In this document: positions 15,813 to 24,800 of the stretch, in pieces
Position numbering within the stretch: position 1 is the stretch's first letter
Layout of the letters: each line of letters opens with the position of its first letter
Virus record (IMG/VR): IMGVR_UViG_3300037189_006099
Coordinates: 1 to 42,663 of that record
Length of the DNA stretch: 42,663 nt
From: a virus
Strand: one strand, 5' to 3'
The notes under the pieces: generated by a model
The model's database searches: none
Told to the model about the DNA's origin: nothing
What the model saw: the letters and a program-made list of their open reading frames with translations, nothing else
Translations under genes and position numbers: made by a program

Positions 15813-17576
15813 CTAAGCGGTTACTGCTTTAACTACCACAAATTGAAGCTGTGGTGCTTCTGTTGGTGTAGCTGAGCCGGTATTATTTCGTAAATAAATG
15901 GTAGCTGATCCGTTTCCAGGAGCGGCTGTTATGCTATATAATCCTAATGTACCTGCAGAAATATGCTGTACGTGTACGATATCAGTCGAACTAATGCAAC
16001 TATTTGTTAAGACAAATGATTGTGTAGTGTTTGCTGGTATAGATCCGCTGATCATTGTAATTTGGCCTGTTGGTTTGTTTAAGGTAACGCTGGTCGTTCT
16101 ACTAGTCCCTTGAACAACCGATCCACCCGCGCCAGTTGAATAACCGATACCGCCAGTACCGCTAGTTAAAACACTTGTTGTACCCACTAATGTTGTAAAT
16201 TTTCCAGTAGATGCCGTAGTGAATCCAATTGCTATGTTATCAATATAGCCAGTACCGCCAGATGTCATAGTAATTGTAGCAGTTCCTGATGTGGTATAAC
16301 TTTGATTATTACTAGTAGTATTGATTGCGATTGTGCCTGTTGCAGTTAACGATGTCCCTGTTAGGGCTGTAAATGTCCCTGCGGCTGCCGCAGTACCACC
16401 GATAGCTGGCGGGCTTGCTAGATATGTACTAAATCCTAAACCACTAACTGTAGAACTTGCGGCTAGTGTTGTAAAATTACCTTGTGCCGCTGTTGTTCCA
16501 CCAATATTCATGTTATTAATGTTACCAGTAGCTCCAGAAGTAATCGTTACTGATCCTGTTCCGTTTGTAGTATAACTTTGATTATTAGTATTAGTGTTTG
16601 CAGTTATAGATCCAGTAACTGTTAATCCGGTTAGTGTGCCTACACTAGTTAAGCTACTGGTTACCACTGTCGAATTTAACGTTGCACCAGTCAATAATCC
16701 AGCGGCGGCTGTAACCGATCCAACTACTTTTGAACTAGATATACTTGTAATCCATGCAGGATCTGCATATGACCCTGTTGTAACTACGCCGTCTGTTACT
16801 GTTCCTGTTACATTTCCTGTTACATTTCCAGTTAAGTTTCCAGTAAAACCTGTAGTAGCTGTAATAGTAGTACCGCGGATCGTAGATGCTGTGGTTCCAC
16901 CAATAGCTGGAGGACTTGCAAGATATGTGCTAACTCCGGCGCCACTAAGAGTACCATTAACTACTAGTGCCCCTGTGATCGTTTCAGTGTTAGTTACTGT
17001 TTCATTACTAACGGTAGTAGTAGTTCCATTAACTGTTAAATTTCCGCCGATGACTACATTACCGCTTGTAGTTAAACTTGAGAGTGTTCCTACTGATGTT
17101 AGACTAGAGTTAACGACGGATGAACCTAATGTTGTACCGGTGATACTGCCTGCGTCGACAGAATAAATTGGAATTACAATATCCTGAGACCCATCAAAAT
17201 TAACGCCATTGATTTTTCTTGGAGATTGCAATTTTGTAGCAGTGCCGGCATTACCAACAATAGTACCTTGGATAGGAGAGGTAACTGTTAGGTTTGATAA
17301 GGTACCTACGCTGGTTAAACTACTTGAAACTACTGTGTTCGATAATGTATTTCCAACTAATGTGCCTGCGTTAATTGCAGACAGACCAGGAATTACAGTC
17401 CAGGACAATACTGATCCGTCGGTAGTTAAAACTTTTCCACCATTTCCTGTTTGTGGAGGAACTTGTTTAGCATATAATTCAGTAAAATTTGAATTAATTT
17501 TTTCAGCGCCAACTCGAAGAGGATCTCCCACTCCGTTGTTGGCTGCGCTACCGATGTTAATAACTTGTTGTACCAT
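15813..17576 (-). CDS. Repeat-rich tail fibre-like protein D, 587 aa
   Basis: Residues 1-70 (QQVINIGSAANNGVGDPLRV, KINSNFTELYAKQ, GKVLTTDGS) match the start of the 853-residue fibre gene, so the two share an attachment domain. The rest is low-complexity beta shaft built from repeats: SLTSVGTL occurs three times, STYLASPPAIGGT twice, and NNQSYTT...NFTTL or KFTTL units twice. The C-terminus (QLQFVVVKAVTA) is a short terminal sheet. Composition is dominated by Thr, Ser, Gly, Val and Asn. AAGGA stands eight bases before the ATG. It lies downstream of the S53 peptidase gene and may be its substrate or companion. Confidence 0.8.
   Translation of the reverse strand: MVQQVINIGSAANNGVGDPLRVGAEKINSNFTELYAKQVPPQTGNGGKVLTTDGSVLSWTVIPGLSAINAGTLVGNTLSNTVVSSSLTSVGTLSNLTVTSPIQGTIVGNAGTATKLQSPRKINGVNFDGSQDIVIPIYSVDAGSITGTTLGSSVVNSSLTSVGTLSSLTTSGNVVIGGNLTVNGTTTTVSNETVTNTETITGALVVNGTLSGAGVSTYLASPPAIGGTTASTIRGTTITATTGFTGNLTGNVTGNVTGTVTDGVVTTGSYADPAWITSISSSKVVGSVTAAAGLLTGATLNSTVVTSSLTSVGTLTGLTVTGSITANTNTNNQSYTTNGTGSVTITSGATGNINNMNIGGTTAAQGNFTTLAASSTVSGLGFSTYLASPPAIGGTAAAAGTFTALTGTSLTATGTIAINTTSNNQSYTTSGTATITMTSGGTGYIDNIAIGFTTASTGKFTTLVGTTSVLTSGTGGIGYSTGAGGSVVQGTSRTTSVTLNKPTGQITMISGSIPANTTQSFVLTNSCISSTDIVHVQHISAGTLGLYSITAAPGNGSATIYLRNNTGSATPTEAPQLQFVVVKAVTA
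17305..17327. repeat. Direct repeat, copy 1 (in fibre D)
   Basis: A 23-base stretch here is identical to bases 19935-19957 in the 853-residue fibre gene, in the same orientation. It encodes the SSLTSVG part of the fibre repeat. The two copies bracket the whole S53 peptidase gene and lie in the same reading phase of their genes. Confidence 0.8.
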
Positions 17577-17607
17577 TGTCCTATTCCTTAATTTTTATCT
17601 AACTGCG

Positions 17608-17615
17608 TATTTAAC
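17608..17615 (-). promoter_or_regulatory. Possible weak late promoter motif (GTTAAATA)
   Basis: The minus strand reads GTTAAATA, six of eight matches to TATAAATA, 31 bases before the ATG of fibre D and inside the 61-base gap after the peptidase gene. It is weaker and slightly farther from the start than the other late motifs, so it is uncertain. Confidence 0.3.
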
Positions 17616-17637
17616 CTTTTATTTTTTGGCATTTTAA

Positions 17638-19236
17638 TTATCTAGCACCAGTAGTTCTTCGAGGATACGCTACCCCCGTTGCTGGTCTTGCGCCATAATT
17701 TAATTTAGGAAACGTTGTTCCTGTATGAAAATATTTGTAAATTTGATCAGCTTTGGGTGATCCTAATCCGGTAACTGCGTCCCAACCAGATGTAGTAGTA
17801 TAACCATTAGTATATCCGTTTGCAGAAAGCACATTATCGCCGCTGGTAATATCATTAAACATTGTTGTTCTATTAGTATACCAAGTAGTCATATTAAATG
17901 GTATCCTTGTACCTAACAAGGTGTTTAGTCTAACCCATAATCCGGCTAGCAACGGTGCTGACGCACTAGTACCTCCCCATTGCTGGAGAGAGCCACTTAC
18001 ATAAAATGCAAATCCAGAGTTTGGATCAGCAGGTGCGCTAATATCAGGAACTCCTCTCCTTGGAAGAGACGTTGCAGTTCCTAGTACGCCTGCTGATGTT
18101 TTTGTTGTATAAGAGCTGGTGGACTGCCAAGTGGGCAACGCTACAGAACTACTAATGCCGCCTCCAGAGCCGGACCATGCTACTTCACTAGTAATATTAT
18201 TACTGCCGTCGAGACTTATGCTTGTGCCACCGGCTGAAACCATATACTGACTACAGCAAGTTGCCGCCATACTTAAATTAACTGCTCCGCTATCACCCGA
18301 GCTAACAAATACTGTTATACCCTTTGCCACACAGGCTTGCAAGGCTGTGTCAAATTGTATACCGTCACCTATTCCCCAACTAATGTCAAGGGCACTAGGA
18401 TTATTTGTGGTATCGTTGGCAGCAGCCAATATATTATCGATGATAGATTGATTACCAGTGTTCGGTGCTGTGTAGTAAGCAATCTTAGCTTTTGGCGCCA
18501 TTCCTGCTGAACAGTAAATATCTAGCATGCTTTCAGCATCGCTTGTTGTACTAGCTGTAGCTCCGTCTACGTTTACCTGAACAATAGTAGGCGGAGTTAA
18601 CCCTATACGAGTAAAACTACTTGTCACGTCTGATGTACTATACCCGGTTACATATCCACTATAGGTTAATTCAAAAATACCAATGCATCCACCGTTCCCA
18701 TCGCCCGCTGGGACCTTGTAAGCAGTGGCCATTTGTATCGGTGTTACTGCACTTAGAAAAGGATTTACAACATTTGGATCAACTGACTGGGGTTCGAATT
18801 TTACCGCATGTTTTACTGCAAGAAAACTTTGATCAAAACCGGGAACTGATTCAACTACATCAGCTATTTCACTAGGAATAGTTATGTCACCGTCCGGCAT
18901 CATATAGGTTCTTTCACCGTCTGTGACATCTTGAAGAGTAATATTAAAAAGATTATTAAACGTGCCAACTGTTCCAGTAACTTTAACAACTGATTGTCCG
19001 TGGTGCGATTCGGAAACAGTTAATCCGTTTCGTTCAGCCCAGGCAACAACGTTATCTAAATCATCATCAGTTGCGCCAAATTGATAAACAAATTCTGCGT
19101 GTCCTAGTATCGGCTGAGTGCCGGCAAGAACACCGTCAGCATACTGTTGCAAGGTCATACCATTCTCATGCTTATCTCGTTTGAGATATATGCTGATTAG
19201 TATTTCATCGTTAATGTTTTTAGCAACTGTGGTCAT
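17638..19236 (-). CDS. S53 family peptidase (sedolisin/kumamolisin-like) with propeptide, 532 aa
   Basis: A complete serine-carboxyl peptidase. Residues about 15-145 match the pro-kumamolisin activation domain (FVYQFGATDDDLDNVVAW, IPSEIADVVESVPGFDQ). The catalytic domain (about 165-503) has Glu235 and Asp239 (DAESMLDI, the usual four-residue spacing), the oxyanion Asp315 (SSGDSGA) and the nucleophile Ser424 (GGTSASAP). The calcium-site segments FNDITSGDN (460-468) and GWDAVTGLGSP (484-494) are also present. S53 enzymes are subtilisin-fold endopeptidases, usually secreted and acid-active, that remove their own propeptide. There is no signal peptide; release would come by lysis or by virion incorporation. 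A basic 29-residue tail (504-532) follows. It is packed between two fibre genes, one base from the upstream one. Possible roles are fibre maturation or digestion of host surface protein. Confidence 0.93.
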   Translation of the reverse strand: MTTVAKNINDEILISIYLKRDKHENGMTLQQYADGVLAGTQPILGHAEFVYQFGATDDDLDNVVAWAERNGLTVSESHHGQSVVKVTGTVGTFNNLFNITLQDVTDGERTYMMPDGDITIPSEIADVVESVPGFDQSFLAVKHAVKFEPQSVDPNVVNPFLSAVTPIQMATAYKVPAGDGNGGCIGIFELTYSGYVTGYSTSDVTSSFTRIGLTPPTIVQVNVDGATASTTSDAESMLDIYCSAGMAPKAKIAYYTAPNTGNQSIIDNILAAANDTTNNPSALDISWGIGDGIQFDTALQACVAKGITVFVSSGDSGAVNLSMAATCCSQYMVSAGGTSISLDGSNNITSEVAWSGSGGGISSSVALPTWQSTSSYTTKTSAGVLGTATSLPRRGVPDISAPADPNSGFAFYVSGSLQQWGGTSASAPLLAGLWVRLNTLLGTRIPFNMTTWYTNRTTMFNDITSGDNVLSANGYTNGYTTTSGWDAVTGLGSPKADQIYKYFHTGTTFPKLNYGARPATGVAYPRRTTGAR

Positions 19237-19237
19237 A

Positions 19238-21799
19238 TTAAATTTCTAACTTGAGATATGTGATTGTAACTGTAATAGCACTTGTAGAACCACTATTATT
19301 ATAAATTTTCAAATACATGTTTGTGCCCGGAGTTCCGTCTGCATTAAATCCAATAATAGCCGGAGTAAATGATGTAGTTGTTGCTGTTGTTGTGATTGTT
19401 TCTGCAACTACTCCGCTACCCGGAGTTGGGTCAGTTGTAATACTTCTACTGCTGTCATTACTCTGTGCAGTTGAACTTGTATATACTGTTACCCACGCTC
19501 CGGCACTGACTTGAATACTATATAACGCATATCCCTTAGCGGCTGCGACTGTGGCTGTGGCGCTGGCTTGATAGGCTAGGCTCGCAGTAGTAGTTGCAAC
19601 TGTTAGTCTACTAGATAATGCACTACCAGTAACTGTAGTTGATCCGCCTAGAGCTACTACTGTTCCGTTAATAGTAATTGAGTTATTGGCAATATAGTTA
19701 TTAGCAATTGGTGTTCCCTGCCAAGTTCCCGATGCAATAGTGCCAACACTAGTTAGACTACTACCAACTACTGATGCATTTAGTGTAGCGCCTGTTAGTG
19801 TTCCAGCTGCCGCTGATACTGTTACACTACCGCCTAGGCTTACACTTGTTCCATTAATTGTAACACTACTGTTTGCCAACGAAGAATTACCAATAGCACT
19901 GAATCCTGATCCAATCGCACCACTAGTTAGTGTGCCTACGCTGGTTAAACTACTTGATGTTACTGTGGCATTTAAAATATTACCAGTCAACGAACTTGCG
20001 GCCGCTGTAACTGTTCCACTAGCTCCCAAGTTAATTACAGTGCCATTAATTGTAACAGAACTGTTCTGGAGACTAGAGTTTGCAATGTTCGATATAGTAT
20101 TATTTGAACCATTGATCGTTTTATTTGTTAAAGTTTGAATTCCAGCTAACGTTGCTGTTACTGCGGTATCAACAGCAATAGTTACTGGAGTGGCTCCGTT
20201 AAATGACGTTCCTGTTAATCCTGTACCAATTGTCAATGTTGAAGAAGTAGCTGTTGAAATTGTTATTGAACCACCTAGTGAAACTGTAGATCCATTAATG
20301 GTAACGCTGGCATTGGCCAAGGCCGCATTTGGAATGTTGGTAAAGGTATTACTACTTCCGCTCATCGACTTATTAGTCAAGGTCTGTGCAGTACTTAATG
20401 TAGCAACAACACCGGTATCTATCGACAATGTATTAGATGTGCCACCTTGATAAGAAGATCCTGCACTACCAGTTAAGCCTGTTCCAAATGCTAGTGCGTT
20501 TGGATTCGGTGCTGTGATTGATCCCGAACCACCTAAAGCTATAATTGTACTGTTGATTGTGAACGTACTGCTAGCCAGTGCGGTATTTGGGATTGGTGTA
20601 AATCCGACACCAATAGCACCGCTAGTTAATGTTCCAACAGTTGTTAAACTACTTCCGACTATCGAACCACTCAGCGAAGATCCTAACAAACTTCCTGCAT
20701 TTGCCTGTATAGTGCTGTTGGCTATCGTAATACTAGCGCCGTCAACTTTAACACCTCCCAGTGTGCTGGTAGATGCTGTTGGTAATGAATATCCAATCGC
20801 ACTAATTTGTCCAGTAATGGCATTAATACTAATACTTGTGCCATCAACTTTTACACCACCAAGGACTGATGATGTAGCTTGGGGTAGTGTATAAGTTCCC
20901 GGAGCGCCGGTTATTTTGCTGTAGGCTAAACTGGTAATCCAACTTGGATCAGAATAAACACCTGTTGTGTAAACTCCGTTGGTTACTGTTCCTGCATTTC
21001 CAGTAACGCTACCATTGATTGGATTTAATACCGTTAAGTTTGCCAGCGTTCCAACACTAGTTAAACTACTGTTAATAACGTTAGCTGCCAACGTAGTACC
21101 AGTAAGCGCATTAGCACCCACAGTTGCCTGATTAGAACTAATAACTCCGTTGTTAATTGTAATGGTCGAACCGTCGACTTTAACTCCGCCTAACGTTGTT
21201 GTACTAGAAGTAGGGAGAACATATGATGGTGGAATAACCGGTTTATCCAACAAGTCATTATAACTTCCACTAGTCGATACTGTCGACAAACCGGATATTT
21301 TAGATGATGCTAAACTAGTAATCCATCCCGGATTGATATAAGATCCAGTAGTGTAGACTCCGTTGGTTACAGTGGCCGCATTTCCTGTAATGTTTGCAAT
21401 AGGTACAATACTGATCGTTCCGTTGACAATCCTTATAGTTGTTCCGTCAACAATAACACCACCGAGCGTAGTAGTTGATGCTACTGGAAGATTGTATGAA
21501 TTTGCGCCCGAAGCTCTAATAACTCCGTTATTGTCAATGTTGATAGTTACACCGTCAACTTTAACGCCGCCCAATGTTGATGTTGTTGCTTTGGGCAATA
21601 CATACGCACCTGAAGTATAAATCCACAATAAATTAGTACCATCTGTTGATAATACTTTACCAGAATTACTTGTTTGCGAAGGAATTTGATTCGCATACAA
21701 TTCTGTAAAATTGTCGTTGATTTTTTGGCCACCGGTTCGTAACGGGTCACCGGTACCATCGTTCGTCCTAATTCCAGTATTAATTAATTGTTGCGACAT
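19238..21799 (-). CDS. Repeat-rich tail fibre-like protein E, 853 aa
   Basis: The start chosen is the ATG at 21799 (MSQQLINTG). It has AAGGAA six bases upstream and lines up with the start of fibre D; a longer frame would begin with TTG at 21817 inside the giant gene. Residues 1-70 are the attachment domain shared with fibre D. The shaft contains five LGGVKVDG-type units (such as STTTLGGVKVDG), then five VTINGT...LGGS units, two QTLTNK units and several SLTSVGTL units. The C-terminal domain (about 735-853) is non-repetitive beta (ASATATVAAAKGYALYSIQV ... VTITYLKLEI) and is the likely receptor-facing or capping part. It starts two bases before the giant gene ends, and the peptidase gene follows it. 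Confidence 0.82.
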   Translation of the reverse strand: MSQQLINTGIRTNDGTGDPLRTGGQKINDNFTELYANQIPSQTSNSGKVLSTDGTNLLWIYTSGAYVLPKATTSTLGGVKVDGVTINIDNNGVIRASGANSYNLPVASTTTLGGVIVDGTTIRIVNGTISIVPIANITGNAATVTNGVYTTGSYINPGWITSLASSKISGLSTVSTSGSYNDLLDKPVIPPSYVLPTSSTTTLGGVKVDGSTITINNGVISSNQATVGANALTGTTLAANVINSSLTSVGTLANLTVLNPINGSVTGNAGTVTNGVYTTGVYSDPSWITSLAYSKITGAPGTYTLPQATSSVLGGVKVDGTSISINAITGQISAIGYSLPTASTSTLGGVKVDGASITIANSTIQANAGSLLGSSLSGSIVGSSLTTVGTLTSGAIGVGFTPIPNTALASSTFTINSTIIALGGSGSITAPNPNALAFGTGLTGSAGSSYQGGTSNTLSIDTGVVATLSTAQTLTNKSMSGSSNTFTNIPNAALANASVTINGSTVSLGGSITISTATSSTLTIGTGLTGTSFNGATPVTIAVDTAVTATLAGIQTLTNKTINGSNNTISNIANSSLQNSSVTINGTVINLGASGTVTAAASSLTGNILNATVTSSSLTSVGTLTSGAIGSGFSAIGNSSLANSSVTINGTSVSLGGSVTVSAAAGTLTGATLNASVVGSSLTSVGTIASGTWQGTPIANNYIANNSITINGTVVALGGSTTVTGSALSSRLTVATTTASLAYQASATATVAAAKGYALYSIQVSAGAWVTVYTSSTAQSNDSSRSITTDPTPGSGVVAETITTTATTTSFTPAIIGFNADGTPGTNMYLKIYNNSGSTSAITVTITYLKLEI
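19935..19957. repeat. Direct repeat, copy 2 (in fibre E)
   Basis: These 23 bases are identical to 17305-17327 and in the same orientation. They encode the same SSLTSVG segment near residue 615 of fibre E. The copies are 2630 bases apart. Confidence 0.8.
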
Positions 21800-21800
21800 C

Positions 21801-24800
21801 TTAGATTCCTTGATCAAATGTTATATCATTAGCGTCAAACGAGCCACTGCTATCAAACGATGATGCAAGTGAACCTGTTCCAACGGTAAATTGAATGTTT
21901 GTATTATCCCATGTTATTTCTGTACTATCAAATGTATAAACAGACTTTATAACTAGCGGTTGTTGTTTCTCGTCTACATACCAAACACCCGGTGTAGCAC
22001 GTAAAAATCTTCCAATTTCTCCACTATCTTGTTGTATGTTTAAATTACTGTCCCAAGAAACACCAACACGTTTCACCACAGTAACTAATGTTCCATATGG
22101 TAATACTGTATTTAATTGTACTGCTGGTGTTGTACCGTCAACCGTAAAGTCAGCTGGTAGCGTCACGTCTCCCTCGGGACTATAAGGAGCAACATTTAAA
22201 TTGTGTACAGCATATGATTGTTTCTTTAATCGTATATTACCGATAAAGAATTGATAAACTGTGGAAGGTGCCGCACTAGCTGACAGTACAGTTCCTTCAG
22301 GGCTGTATGTAGTAACATTACTAGAGAAAGTCAATCCGCTAGTATGGTCAATTAAAACAGTATATGTATACTCGCCTACTGAAATTAAAGTTCCTGCTGA
22401 GAAGAAAGTTAACGGAGTCCATTCTACATTGGCGCTATATCCACCTGCAAATACTTCAACCGCGCTAGATGCTAGGTTTGTTGCATCACTGATTGTCATG
22501 CTTGAACCCTTGTAAGTCCAAGTTGTATCAAATCCTCCAGGAACAAATCCTGTAGAAATAGTGTTAGAACCAGTTGATCGGATTTGTTCAGTAATTAATT
22601 TTTCAGTATATGGTATAGTTTCACTAGGTCCAATCTCTTGAACAATCGCACCGCGATTATGCTTGACCGGGATTCCAGTTCCTAATGTACCGCGGCGAAT
22701 TTGTCCTAATACATTTCCGTTAATTGAAAAATATTCGATACGTTCTCCCCTGATCATTATAATACCAGGTTTATTTTTTGCAGGGTTTGGTAGATCAAAT
22801 CCGCTAGCATTTTCTACTGTGATTGTAATGTCGTTGTAGTTTAAATCTGCTAGTAATCTAGTTCTCTTACTTGCACTTAAACGTTTAAAGATAACTCGAT
22901 TTAACATATCTTTAAACTGCATATACGCAATACCAGAAGTAATTACATTTGATCCAAATGTAATTAAAGTTATTTGATCGTTTAAATCAGGATAGATTGC
23001 TAGTGTAACAGATGAAAAATCATCGTTCAATTTATAATCTATACCAGGAACTAAAAGTGTACTATTCTTAAGTACCCACACATAGTTGTCATTAATCACC
23101 GGCCTGTCTAGTGGAATTATACCGCTGGTTACTTCTTTATAATTAAAATATTCAACTGTATCCTGAGTAATTTGCAATGAAGATGTTATGGTAATAGCAG
23201 TACGCTGAATATCTAAGATATCATGTTTGTAAGATGAAATCACTTCAATTACTTGATTATGATTATACTGCTGTTTAAAAGTAATTTCACGTGTAGTCGG
23301 ATTATATGAATACCCTGAAGAAGATTGTACAGCAATAATTAATTCTGTATTTTTATAAATTGAATAAGTTGTTTTATTAATTTTTACAGTAATTCCAGCT
23401 AAGTCAACACTATAATCTTTTCCTCGAGTAAGAACAATACCGTTAGCCAATACCTTAATATCATTCACAGAAACAGAATACGGCACGAATCTAGTTGGGT
23501 CGATCGTATAAGATAACTTGTTATTTTTTATATTAAAATAGCTATTGATCGGACCTTGAAGAATATTTTGATCTACACGAACTATCATATTAGTTTCGTT
23601 AGGCAAATTATCTCCAACCGGGTAAGACAGCGTATAGGTATAGCTACTACCGTTTGGTATTATTTTTTCTTTCTTTGTAATAGCAAAACTCTGCTGATTA
23701 CCTGCCACAATAATAAATGATATTAGTGCTCCGCGGGCAGGCTCTGACGTGAATTTAATTCCAACAAAATTAGGTGTTGTGTAGGTGCTGTCAGTTTTAA
23801 ATAGTTCAACATTTTGAGAAATACCATCAATGTAAACTAAAGAAGTAATTGAAGATAACCACGGAGCTCTAGTTATAAATTCAGCAGTTACACCGTCACC
23901 AACAAAGTGATCGATATCAAGAATATTTGAACCATTATATCCTATGGTGAAAATACTTATTGAACTATCGATTGCCGGAGTTGTTGTAAGATTTATAGTT
24001 TGATTTCTATAATCAAATGTATAGTCAACTTCCTGAGTTAAAATATTATTGTTTATTTTAACAATTACAGCCTGTGGACTATTTGGGATCTGTGTTACCA
24101 AATAAGAATTTGTAGATCCGTCAGCAATATAATTGTCAATTTTTATATTTGCAGAACCAGTACTTGGTTGATCAAATACTTTGATTGCTAGAGTATCTAC
24201 TACCTGTCCAGGAACCACTTCCTCCGGAGCTGGACTAGTTGTTGGGGTTACAAATCCGTCGCCGTCGACAATAATATCATCTGCTAGTACTCCAGTTGCA
24301 GTCGAATACGCTAGATTTCCGCCATCTAATACTGTATCAAAATCAGAACTTTGTGGTGTTAATGATCCGTCACTAGTTGAACTTCTCCAAGTAAACGTAT
24401 CTCCATCATTAACAGTAAAATCAGGAGGAATAACAAATACTGCAGAAGTACCGTCTGCTACTGGTGTATTAAAAATAGCATCTTGGTTTACTTGTCCCTG
24501 TGTTCCATAATCCGGATCGTCTAAACGAATTGTGCCAGAACGGCCAATAATTGTAATAACAGATCCTGCCGGAGCTGGTTCAGTTAATGAGAATTTACCG
24601 TCACCGTAGACATACGCATCGGTAGGTATTGCCAAGGTCCTAGTAAATGTTATTGCTGTGCTAACTGGTATAGTTAGATATAAAATTTGATCTAATAATA
24701 CTATATTAGTCGATACATTAATTTCTTTTACCTTAACATTATATGCAAATGCATCTGTATAACTAGATACAGATGTAACAACGTCTCCAACTTTTATCCC

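Noticed and set aside
16594-17166. A 190-codon open frame antisense to fibre D, and similar long antisense frames at 19740-20138, 20514-20894 and 21363-21620
   Set aside because: They mirror the Thr/Val/Gly-rich repeats of the fibre genes, whose complement rarely makes stop codons. They have no ribosome sites and give low-complexity Val/Pro/Thr products.
8654-21799. Diversity-generating retroelement acting on the fibre genes
   Set aside because: No reverse transcriptase, accessory protein, or template/variable repeat pair was seen in the window; the repeats are ordinary fibre-shaft units.
21800-21817. Six-residue N-terminal extension of fibre E from a TTG codon
   Set aside because: The ATG at 21799 has a good ribosome site and aligns with the start of fibre D. 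The same reasoning removes the TTG extension of gp6 at 39805.
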